This document shows positions 37,501 through 49,500 of a stretch of 64,000 nucleotides of DNA, piece by piece; the stretch's first letter is position 1, and every line of letters begins with the position of its first letter. Below the pieces are notes generated by a model that searched no databases, was not told the DNA's origin, and worked only from the letters and a program-made list of their open reading frames with translations. The stretch comes from Haematobia irritans (lineage: Eukaryota > Arthropoda > Insecta > Diptera > Muscidae): positions 66,599,629 to 66,663,628 of the forward strand of contig NC_134401.1 of assembly GCF_050003625.1 (NCBI RefSeq). Direction: 5' to 3'. A program made the position numbers and the translations under genes.

Positions 37501-40500
37501 CGTTAGTATTCTCGTAACAAACACATTATTTTTACACACAAACATATTCAAATATTTTTTTATCCGTGTTACACAGCTGGTTCATGATTTAACGCGATAT
37601 ATATAATTAGATATGGAGCTATATATAGTATATATAATTAGATATGATGTCATATATGAAGATATATAATTAGATCTTACCAGATATGACTGATATAAAT
37701 AGATATAACAACATATATAATGAGATCTTGAATCAGATCCAATCATATATAGCACTATACATAACATATCTCCGTAGATCTATTTATATCTACAACCATA
37801 TCTGAGCAGATATAATTATATATAATTTGATATTATTAGACATGATTAGATCTCTCAATTTTTACACGGGGATATATAAATGTATAATAAAACCTATCTG
37901 GACATATGGTATCCAGATATGGGGCACAGCTTCCAATACAACCATCATACTGCAACAATTTCAATCCAAAATACTAAGAAAAATAACTGCTGCTCCTTAC
38001 TATATAACAAATAAACAAATACATGCACCCAGAAAAAAGTGACCCCTTCTTTAAGTTAAAATGAACTCATTGCGAAGAAAGTTGAACTTCGTATAGCGCC
38101 AAAGACATTTTTATTTGTTTGAACGATGTGATTTTCGTAGAAATTAGGAATAATGCATTCCATATATTAGTTAACATTTTCCTATATTTATATACCACTA
38201 TACTACAGAATGAAAAAAATTAACTAATTTGAATTCATATATGGAATGATTTTATTGAAATTTTTTCATTCATTTCGACAAATCTTACACATTTGTGGTA
38301 AAACTTTTACTTCATAATTAGAACTGCTTACCTTCGTTTTTATATACAATTTTATTTATTTCTATAAGCAATTTTATCTTCAATAAAAGACATGTTTTAT
38401 TAATATATTGAATATATTTATTAAGAATCAACAGCATCGAATCTCTTAGAAATATTAGTTTATTATTCCACTATTTCCAATTTCCGTGTGATATTATCAA
38501 CTGTAAAACGCACTTTTTCTTCTTCTTGTACTTTTCACTTTTAATAAGGTGCTGCCTAACGATTTTGTCCTCCTTTTACAATTTCAATACCTACAAATAT
38601 AAAAAATCATAAAACATTTTTGTTGCAAAAGGTTAGCGTCACTGAATATTACCTGATAATTGAAGATTCCAAAATGAAGACAAATGAAAGGGTTGTTATT
38701 CTGCTGGTGTTTTCTTTCTTTATACACTATCACGAACATTGATAGATTTATTAAAAAAAAACGAAAATTTTTCTCACTAATTTAAAATAAATATTTTATT
38801 TGTTATTTATTATAATTTTTTAACAATCTCTCCGTATACCAAAACAACGCGATTCCAACTAAAAAAACAACCGACGCGCAAATATATCGATTACACCCAC
38901 GCGCTAACACATCGATTACGATGACAGGTATCGATTACAGGTAGACAATAGAAATTTAGGAAAATTTCCTATATTCTAACAAGTGTGTTTCCTTAAGTTT
39001 TGAAAGGATTGCATACTTCTTAGTACGAATGAACTAAAATATTTTTCTATGCCAAGTGGTGTTCGTATGTATGAAAAACTTTCTATTATAAAGGAAGTCG
39101 CAATTATCATTTTATAAGAAATTTTACTAATTTTGAGTAAACTTGGTTTTAGTTCGGTTTTTGTTTATTTTTACGAATGCTTTGTTATCGGTGAATAAAA
39201 TTTTCTTTTTCAGTAGTAAATTCGTATACCCAGCGAAGAAAATAGTATGAGTAAAATTCCATGCCTTATTCTAGTTAATGAAGTATTCCTAACTGCTTAC
39301 AGTTTAGGATTTTTTTACTGAAACGAGTAAATTTTATTATTTTTCACAAAAATTTACCTTAATGGAAAAAAAATGGATAAACTATATTGATGAAAATTTT
39401 TTCCTTTAGTTTCGAAGGCACTTTTTTCTGGGTGTGAAGAACTGAATATGAAAACTGTTAAAGAAGAAATAATATCGCAACTTCAAAGTTACAAAATAAG
39501 AACACAAAATCATCCAAACCCATAAGCAACAAATTTAATGGCAAATGTGGAAACTTTCACTAGACTAAATAGAAAAGCTCCGCAAGATTTACTGTAATCA
39601 TTAAAAAACCATAAACATGAAGATTGAGGAAAACAAATATTGAAAATAAAATAATTTTAATTAAATATATTTAATATAAAATAGGCTCACCACTGGGTGG
39701 GTACCACTAGCATAACTGTATTAATAATCAATTAAATAATGAAAATATCGCTAATAAGATAGAATGTATTAATAAAGAGATAAAAAAGTTAACTAAAATA
39801 GAAAAAACAATATACAGTGAAACTTCTGAAAGGTGGACTCGCACGGTGGCCTTTGAGAGGTGTTAAGGTATGAGAGGTTAATTCTAATGTGTTAATATAG
39901 CAAATGTCCCCTCCATGTTTGAGAAGTGTCCGGTTTTCAGAGTGTCAAATTTTGACAGGTTTCACCGTACATTTTTTCTTCATAAATTGCAATAAAAGTT
40001 AAAAGGGCAATCAAATTTTTAAAAACTACGAAATTGGTTATAACTCCGAAAAGATAAAATATACCGTTGTTTGTAGACAACTTCTTTTTTCTAAAAAAAA
40101 GAGTTAATGATTTCGATTTATTACACTGGTAGAAAAAGGCGGTACGTGACCATTACCGTTTGGTATTAATAGTTTAGTTCACGCTACCTTTCAATTTTGA
40201 TACCACATTATATCAAATCATTTACATCCGGTATTATTATGGTATTAACTATCACATCCCCATAATATATGATATGTCGCCGTTGCTCACTGGTCGCCTT
40301 GGTAGTTTATTTTCTTCCCCGCTTGTTCGGCAAATAGCTATTGTCGCTTTTTCCCTGCTTATATAAGCACTCCACATGTGCAGGCGGTTATTTTGGTATA
40401 GAATGACTAAAGACCCCTTTTCTAAATGCATATAATGCACCATTTCGTTTCACTCAATTCAGCACCATAAAGTAATCTATTAAATAGTCGATAAACTATA

Positions 40501-43500
40501 TTGGGCATTACCAGTTGAGGATGAAATCGATAAGAAAGACCCTGTTACTCTCACAGAAAAAATGAGAGAGAAATTAAAAAAGTGATCATTTAATTTCGGT
40601 ATATAAAAGTAATGTACGAAATAGTTTGCCGAGCAAAATTAAACAAAACACAAAAGTAATTATGTTCTTAATTTGGTTTTGGTGCTTACGCGTAATGCAT
40701 AGAAAGATATTATGCTTGTCCTAATCGTAAAGAGATGTTGAAAGAACAAAAAAACGAAGTCCCGCTAGAACACGTTAGAAGTCAAATGATTTGTTCAGTT
40801 GTTTTCTTGGTTTCAATGCGTTTGGCTGGATACGGAGTGCTTATGGTGATTCAAAAGGAAAGAAATTCAAAAATGTAAGTTAAAAAATTAATTATAATTC
40901 TATTACATATCAGTTGTATTTATGTATTTCAAATTTATATTCTGTAATGGTTTACTAAAGCGTATTAGTGAAATAGAATATTTCTTAAACGATCAAAAGG
41001 TTGACATTCTCCTGATATCTGAAAGTCACTTGACTAAGCAATCGTACGCTTCTATTGACGGCTACAAATTGTACCATTCTATCCATCCTTCTCAAAATCC
41101 ACGAGGTGGCTCAACAGTCATAATCAAATCTAACATAAATCATCACGAAGAGCTTAAAATCGAAAATGAGGTATTTCAAGTTGCATGCGTATCTGTTTGT
41201 CTTAAACAAAACAAGTCATTTAAAATTTGTTCAATATATTCACCACCAAAACATAACATTAAATCAGACCAATACGAATCGCTGTTAAAGTCTATTGGAG
41301 ATCATTTCATAATAGGCGGTGACTTCAATGCCAAAAATAAAAATTGGGGATCGAGACTTACATCTACAAAAGGCAGTGAGCTATATAAGGCATGTAGAAA
41401 ATTGAAATGCCAAATAGTCTCGGGGGATGAACCTACTTATTGGCCATCCAACCCTGAGAGAATTCCAGACCTTATTGACTTTTTCTAGTTAAAAATTTAG
41501 CAAGATCTATATATTTGTTGAAAATGTCACATCTTTATCTTCATCAGATCATTCTGCTGTTATTATGACTATCAGTGATTCTATAATAAAGAAAATGAAT
41601 GCCATCTATATAATAAGCGGACGAACTGGCGATTATTCCAATATCTTATCGATCAGAAGATAAATCTAAAAACCCCCTTAAAATCTGAAAGGGAAGTTGA
41701 TAACGATTTTACTGATTTTATCCAATCCATTCAAACATCAGCTTGGGAGAGTTCACCCGAATTGAATCAAAACACTGTAGAAGTTACATATCCAAAAATT
41801 ATCCGTGATTTGTTGTCTAAAAAACGTAAAGCACGCAAAAAATGACAGAGGGAAAGAACTCAAGAAAACAAGGCGACTCTTAACAGACTTTGTAATGAAT
41901 TGAAGCAAGTAACGAATGAAAATAAGAATAAAACTATGACTGACCGTCTTCACAACTTATCAGCTCGGAAGGACACAAACTACAGCTTGTGGAAAGCAAC
42001 AAAAAATGTTAACCACCAATCACCTCAAATGTCCCTATCAAGAGGAAAGATGGTACTTGGGCTCGAAGCTCTAGAGAAAAAGTAGATGTATTTGCATCAT
42101 ATTTTCGAAGTACATTCCGTTCCCTAGAAGGATACAAAGAATCTGAGGATCTCCTGAAAGTCGAAAAAATGATAATGCAATCATTAAACCGGCTTCCTTT
42201 GGAGAGTTAAAATATATTATTAATAAGGACTTGAGCTTCAAAAAAGCACCTGGATATGATTTGATCACTACGAAAATCATTAAGAAATTAACTCCAAAAG
42301 CATTACGAAAATTTTTATATTATTTTTATACTGGAATGGAAAATTGCTGAAATAATAGTAATTCCCAAACCTGGAAAACCTCCAAACGAAACAACGTCGT
42401 ACAGGCCTATATCAATTTTACCAATCTTGTCCAAAATATTTGAAAAACTCTTGCTGAAAAGACTTCAACCAATAATCTCAAAAAGAGAACTGATTCCAAG
42501 TCATCAATTTGGATTCAGGAATAAACATTCTACTGTACAACAAGTCCATCGTATAATTGATGTTGCAGAAAAGGCAATTGCAAGCAAAAAAGTTTGTTCG
42601 GCTGTCTTTCTAGACATAGGTCAAGCTTTTGATAAAGTATGGCACAAAGACCTGCTATTCAAACTCTACAATGATTTTCCAAAAGAATATTATGAAATTT
42701 TGAAATCATATCTTGAGAATATACACTTTCGAGTCAAAATAGAGAATCAATATTCAGATCTAAATCCAATTGAAGCAGGAGTACCACAAGGTAGTGTCCT
42801 TGGGCCAGTGTTGTATCTTTTATACACGAAAGATATACCAAATCCACAAATTGCCAAAATAGCTACGTTTGCAGATGACACTGCCATTTTAACAACAGCA
42901 AAAACAGAAACTGAGGCCACAAGCAAGTTGCAATTCGTACTTTCTGCTATAGAAAACTGGATAAAGAAATGGCGAATGAAATTAAACGAAAGCAAATCAA
43001 TTCATATGATATTTACAAACAAAAACACAAGTCATACTCCGCTGTACATCAATAAAACAATTGTCCCATTTGCAAACTACGCGAAGTATTTAGGAATGAC
43101 TCTGGATACAAAACATAGATGGAAAGAGCACGTGAAGAATAAAAATAAAGAGATGAAAATAAAATTCGGCCAAATTTTTTGGATTCTCACCGACAATAGA
43201 GTATCTACCGAAAATAAAATATTGCTCTACAACCAAATTATAAAGCCAGTATGGACTTATGGTATACAACTTTGGGGCTGCGCTGCACAAATCTACCGAA
43301 AATAAAATATTGCTCTACAACCAAACTATAAAGCCAATATGGACTTATGGTATACAGCTTTGGGGCTGCGCTGCACAAAACGACATTGAAAAAATACAAA
43401 AGACGCAGAATCAAATTCTTCGCACTATAGTGCATGCACCGCGGTACGTTATAAATAGTGATCTGCACAGAGATCTCAATATAAAAACAATTATTGAGGA

Positions 43501-46500
43501 AATATCCCTTATCGCCCAGAAGCATGCAGCTAATCTACACACGCATGTGAACTCTGACCTGAAGGATATTTTCAACGGCTATGTAACGTCAAGAAGACTT
43601 TTAAGGACTGTCCCCATGGACCTAGCCAACTAATTCAGAAAATTGTAAAACTAGAGTGTAATTATTGAATTATTCCTCAACCATGTGCTTGCTAATGTTA
43701 AATTTTAGTGATAAGCTATATGTAATGATAATCTTAAATTACTAGATGAGTTTTTTTACTCAGTTGTAATAAATTGAAATAAATAAAAATAAAAATATTT
43801 ATATTCTAATTTCAGAAACGGCGTCTCCATTTCCTGGCAGCAATGGACCTCCAGAACAACAATTACGCGAGGCAATGCAGCGGAAAAAGAAGGGCCAATT
43901 TAATAGTAAAACCATATTTAAACCAACATTAACATTTTTTCTTTTTGTTTGTATAATCTTGACGTAATTTTGTTATTTATATATTAAAAAACTATTTAAT
44001 AAAAAAGCCTTGAGTAGCAACAATGAAATTAATTTTCAGAATAAACCAGCAAATGGGGTATAGATTTAAAGTGATTATTTTGCTACCACATATTCACCAC
44101 CCTTTTCTGTGAGTAACTTTCAGCTACCAAATGGGGGGTTATCGTTAATGCAGAGAATAGTCTATTGGTTATTTTGAGCGACATCTCCTTGTTAAATTCC
44201 TCAAATACAAGGGCGGTAGTCAGGATTATAAGTAGGGGTGTTTACGAATAGGTAGCCATATAAGCAGGCATTCACTACTTACCCGAACAAGCGGGCCACA
44301 TAAAGAAAGTAGGCGAGTAAATTACAATATTTCTTGGAAAACGGGACGATCAAAAACCTAATTTGTGAAGCATTGGTAAGTATAATATGTTTTAGCATTA
44401 TTAATTTTTTTTGAATTCGGCATTCTTCTCTCATTAGATGCGTAAGAGACATACAAAAGCTTTCCAAATCTCACAGCAAACAACTTGAGGCATGCAGTGC
44501 CTGCGATGGGGCCCAGAATTTAGTGCATAACTTGAGAATAACTTTTAGAAAATTATAAGATGAAAAAATTGAGGTGTTTTATATATTAAATACATTTAAA
44601 AAAAGTCTTTGTTGCGTGTGTTTTATTAAACTAACATGTATTAAAATACCGGGTTTGTATTAAACCCAATACCGTTTTGGTATTATTTGGTAATACCGAA
44701 CTGTTTATACATCAATACCTTTATTGTATAAATATTAACATCGTTTAGGTATTATTTTCAATACCATATTGGTATTTTCACAATACCGTATGGTACTTTC
44801 ATGCTTTGCGTACCGCTTGTACCGTTCGGTATCGATATTGTACCATACGGGGTTGGCTAACTATCAATAATGTACGGCGTCGATTTGAGCACGTATGGTA
44901 ATACTTTTTTTATGGGTGTAGTTCAAAAGCAAGAGACTATTGAAAAGTAATACATGAAAATAGTAGATTTTGACTCACGAATTAACAAAAATTAATAATG
45001 CTAAAACATATTATACTTACCACACTGAAAAAACAGTGAACCCACCAGGAAGAAAAATTTCAGTTAATTTTAGAAAGTTTTGAATATTTTTAGAAAAATT
45101 TAACTAAACAGTATTACAAACGCTGGCATCACGCCGATGTCATTGCAGTAAATATTTTTCGACAAATTCAAGAAAATTTATTAGACATAATTAAGTTTTT
45201 TCACTTGTTAAAGAAAAATTTGTAGTTTCAAGGAAAAATTTGGAGTTCAAAATTGCAAGAATGTCTTTAGTGATATATTGAGTTCATGGTGAACACATTT
45301 ATAGTAAAATTTGCAAATCTAAAGAAATATTGAACTATTTTGTGGAAGACACGAATTTAGTTAATCTTTATGCTTCATTTGTGTATATTTTTTCCTCGGT
45401 TTTAGTTAATTTAACTAACGTACGCAAATAATTATTATACACCCATAGTAAAATTATTACCATACGGTCTCAAAACGATACCGTACATTATTGATAGTTA
45501 GCCAACACCGTATGGTACAATATCAATACCGAATGTTACAGCCGGCACGCAAAGCATGAAAGTACCTTTCGGTATTATGAAAGTACGAATATGGGAATGA
45601 AAATAATACCTAAGCGGTATTATTATCTATACCATAAAGGTATTGATGTATAACAGTGCAGTATTACCAAATAATACCTAATCGGTATTGGGTTTAATAC
45701 CAACCCTGTATTAATTATAGTAATACATATTTAGTTTAATAAAACACACATAAAATGTATTTGTTTCTTTAATCTAATCATATCTCCGTGCAAAGTTTTT
45801 CTCCCAATTCAGCTCCCTGTCGCACTTCAGTTACTGCATCCCTCAAGTCGTCTGTTGTGGTATTTGGATGGTTTTTGTATTCCAATTGCGCATCTAATTA
45901 AAGAAGGTTCGCATTAGAAAACTTTTGAAATGTTAAAATATATTATATTTACCTTTACTTTGCTATATTCACCGAATTCATTTTTTCGGTAGTCATCTTA
46001 TCCTAAAATATTGTTATTTACAAGCCACATGAAAAAAATAAACTACCAAGGCGACCAATTATACTTGGTCGAAACGGCTACATATCATATGTTACGGCGA
46101 TAGTTAATACCATAATAATACCGGATGTAAATGATTTGATATAAAGTGGTATCAAAATAAAAAGGTAACGTGAACCAAATTTTTAATACCAAACGGTAAT
46201 GGCCACATACCGCCTTTTTTTCTACCAGTGTAGTAAAGGAAACTTTCTCCAAACATAATAATTCCATGAACTAAAATAAAGTTAAATCGGCTTTAGTAAA
46301 ATAGAGAGTTCACATTTTTTTGAGTGCAATACTTCACAAATTAGGTTTTTGGTCGTCACGTTTTCCAAGAAATATTGGAATTTACTCGCCTACTTTCTTT
46401 ATGTGAAGAAAATAAACTACCAAGGCGACCAATTAGTTTTTAGCAACGGCGACATATCATATGTTATGGGGATGTGATAGTTAATACCATAATAATACCG

Positions 46501-49500
46501 GATGTTAATGATTTGATATAATGTGGTATCAAAACTGAAAGGTAACGTGAACTAAACTATTAATACCAAACGGTAATGGCCACGTACCGCCTTTTTTCTA
46601 CCAGTGCATTTTTATTTTTTTGAACGATGTGATTTTCATTGAAAGTAGGTAGAATACATTCCATATATTAGTTAACATTTTCCTATATTTATGTACCCTT
46701 ATACTACAGAATGAAAAATTTATTTATTGAACTTTTTCATTCATTAAATCTTACATATTTGTGGTAAACCTTTTTACTTCAAACTTAGAACTGCTTACCT
46801 TCGTTTTTAAATACAATTTTATTTATTTATATAGGCAATTTTTCTTCAATAAAATACACATTTCATTAATATATTTATTACGAATCAACAGCATCGACTG
46901 GCCTTGAAATATTAGTTTATTATTCCATATTAAAAAAAAAGTGAACTCTCTATTTCACTAAAGCCAATTTAACTTTCGTTTAGTTCATGGAATTAATATG
47001 TTTGAAGAAAGTTTCCTCTACTCTAATAATTTTTTGTGTACGTTAGTTAAATTAACTAAAACCGAGGAAAAATATACACAAATGAAGGATAAAGATTAAC
47101 TAAATTCGTGTGTTCCACAAAATAGTTCAATATTTCTTTAAATTTGTAAATTTTACTACAAATGCGTGCATCATGAACTTCGTATGTCACTAAAGACATT
47201 CTTGCAATTTTGAACTCCAATTTTTTCCTTCAAAGTACAAAATTTTCTTTAACAAGTGAAAAAAAAAATTAATTATGTCTAATAAATTTTCTTGAATTTG
47301 TCAAAAAATATTAACTTGTTTTAATGACATCGGCGTGATGCCAGCGTTTTTTATACTGTTTAGTTAAAATTTTCTAAAAATATTCAAAATTTTCTAAAAT
47401 TAACCGAAATTTTTCTTCCTGGTGGTTCACTGGTTTTTCAGTGCAGTATTTCCAATTTCCATGTAATGCCATCAACTGTAAAACGCATTTTTTCTTCTTG
47501 TACCTTTCACTTTTAATAAGTTGCTACGTAACGATTTTTTACAATTTCAATACCTAGAAATATAAAAAATTATAAACCAATTTTTTCCCAAAAGGTTAGC
47601 GCCTCTGAATGTTACCTGTTAATTGAAGATTCCAAAATGAAGACGAATGAAGGGGTGTTATTCTGTTGGCGTTTTCTTTCTTTATACACCATCACGAACA
47701 TGATTTTTTCTCACTAATTTAAAATAAGATATAATTTATATATTTTATTTGTTATTTATTATATTATTCTACTATATTATTTTTAACAATCCCTCCGTAT
47801 ACCACAACAAAGCGATTCCAACTAAAAAAAAAACCACGCGCAAACATATCGATGACAGGTATCGATTACAGGTAGATAAAAGAAATATAGGAAAATTTCC
47901 TATATTCCAACAAGTGTGTCTCCTTAAGATTTAAAAGGATTGAATACTTCTTAGTATGAATGAACAAAAATATTTTTCTAAGCCAAGTGTTATTCGTATG
48001 TATGATAAGCTTTCTATAATAAAACAAGTCAGAAATATCATTTTATAAGAAATTGTACTAAATTTGAGGAAACTTGGTTGTAGTTCAGATTTTGTTTATT
48101 TTTACGAATGCTTTGCTATCAGTGAATAAAATTTTCTTGTTCAGTAGTAAATTCTTATACCCAGCGAAGAAAACAGTATTAGTAAAATTCCATGCCTTAT
48201 TCTAGTTAATGAACTATTCCTAACTGCTTTCAGTTTAGGATTTTTTACTGAAGCAAGTAAATTTTATTATTTTAAACAAAAGTTTAACTTAATGGAAATA
48301 AAATGGCTAAACTAAATTGAACATTTTTTCCTTTAGTTCCGAAGGCTCTTTTTTCTGGATTTTACCGTATATATCTTTCTTTTTTCATTTTCTGGCTTTT
48401 GTATATAAACTTTAAATTTTTTTCAACTGGCACAAAATGGGGCATTAGAGGGTTGATTTCCATAGGGTATTTTTTATTCAAATTAAAATAAATGTATCTG
48501 ACAAAACACTTATCACATCTAACACTTCACCTAAATGGTTGAAGAATATAAAGATTCATACGAAATATTCAACAAGTCACACCAGGATAATTCATGCCAC
48601 AATGGATGTAAGATGTTCATATGTCATATAACACGTTAACAAGTACCTCACACGATTACCACCTAAGTTAAACGACACTAAATACTGTAGAGTGCTCTTA
48701 TGCTTGTGACAAATAGGCGATTAATATGGTCTTATGGCTCGATAGATGCATACTGGCATTTGTTTTTGTTTTTTTCTGCATGAAAAGGATAAAAATACAG
48801 GCTAATACTTACAGAGTCTGAATGCTCTTCATGGCATCAAAAGTACCATTTGCCAGTGTCTGAATGTTGTTGTCGTATAAGGAGAGCAAGCTGAGGCTAT
48901 GCAAGTCGCGGAATGCATCCTTGCGAATACACGAAATCTCATTGGCGTTTAGTAAGAGCAGCTGAAGCGAGGTGAGTCCTTTAAAAACGCCCGAAGGTAA
49001 GTCCTTTATTTTATTTCCATATAGAACGCTAAAAGGAATGGAATGAGAGTGTGAGAAAAATTCAGTGGGCGTACTTAAAATACAAAATATATTAATAGAT
49101 TAATATTGGATATAGTATATTTTCCCATAAAAAACATAAGCGAGATGCTCCGATTTTTAAATGTGATTGTGGGGTTTCATCACACTTTTTCTTTCTTCTG
49201 TCAAATCACGATTTTAAAACATTAATTTGTGGTTATTTTTCTCTCATAATTAATTTACATATCATTTAATACGAGCTTTTTGGATATGAAGATAAAGGAT
49301 TTGAAATGGTTGTTGTTGAAAAGATAATGACAGACAATGCTAATTCCTTAATCTTCCTGGCCAGTATGCTCGTATTAGAATTGTAATGATATGTAAAGCA
49401 ATTGATTTGGACGAAAAAACCAGCCTGCAATGATATCAGGCTAATATAAAAATTCATAATTTCATTTTAAATCAAACAAAAAATACTTTTTTATATTGAT

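Larger units (their letters stand above)
24408..39620 (+). mobile_element. Jockey-type LINE scattered by nested insertions
   Basis: Pieces of one + strand element in order: end of ORF1 (SNKLSEIPD, then [12 protein letters not shown]); ORF2 start at 24983 and endonuclease ([39 protein letters not shown]) to about 25668; RT start at 28945 ([13 protein letters not shown]) to 29299; [11 protein letters not shown] to QFGFR at 30277-30445; EQVHRLVEK to TFDKVWQ at 33006-33119; [12 protein letters not shown] and FADDT at 35709-36271; [10 protein letters not shown] at 37871-38025; and the C-terminal tail from 39435. Intervening DNA is insertions B2, B3, C1, D, E1 and a 3.3-kb block. Stops and frameshifts also occur within pieces, so it is dead. 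It resembles the fuller LINE at 40944-43796. Confidence 0.75.
40944..43796 (+). mobile_element. Jockey-type LINE, 5'-truncated, 11-bp TSD
   Basis: Flanked by exact ATTTATATTCT at 40933-40943 and 43797-43807. ORF2 shows an AP endonuclease ([37 protein letters not shown]). After frame breaks around 41490-42330 the RT runs nearly intact from 42427 ([52 protein letters not shown]). It ends with [12 protein letters not shown] and an AAATAAATAAAAATAAAAAT tail. Frameshifts and a short internal duplication make it inactive. It sits inside the intron of the gene fragment in family F. Confidence 0.9.
40703..43950 (+). pseudogene. Captured intron-bearing gene fragment 2 in family F
   Basis: Exon one reads [20 protein letters not shown] and continues to [18 protein letters not shown], with a donor GTAAG at 40875. 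The intron contains the LINE. Without it the intron is 77 nt, a normal fly size. The acceptor is CTAATTTCAG at 43815. Exon two looks most protein-like as [20 protein letters not shown] and KKKGQFNSK, one base out of phase with exon one, so the gene is probably broken. Family not recognised. The KEMLKE stretch faintly recalls small mitochondrial assembly factors, too weak to name. Confidence 0.5.
40124..44918. mobile_element. Family F DNA transposon with captured gene and LINE insertion
   Basis: Left end CACTGGTAGAAAAAGGCGGT, right end TTTTTTTATGGGTG, with TA on both sides. The subterminal regions share motifs around GGTATTA and ATACGG. Without the 2.86-kb LINE it is about 1.9 kb. It carries coding-like exons on the + strand. 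Shorter copies lie at 45440-46230 and within 44972-46606. Confidence 0.75.
44972..46606 (-). mobile_element. Family F copy split by family C
   Basis: Reverse-orientation F sequence: left part about 44972-45022 (AATGCTAAAACATATTATAC), right part from 46327 to the F terminus TTTTTTCTACCAGTG at 46606. It lacks its other end. It lies within the second E copy. Confidence 0.6.
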
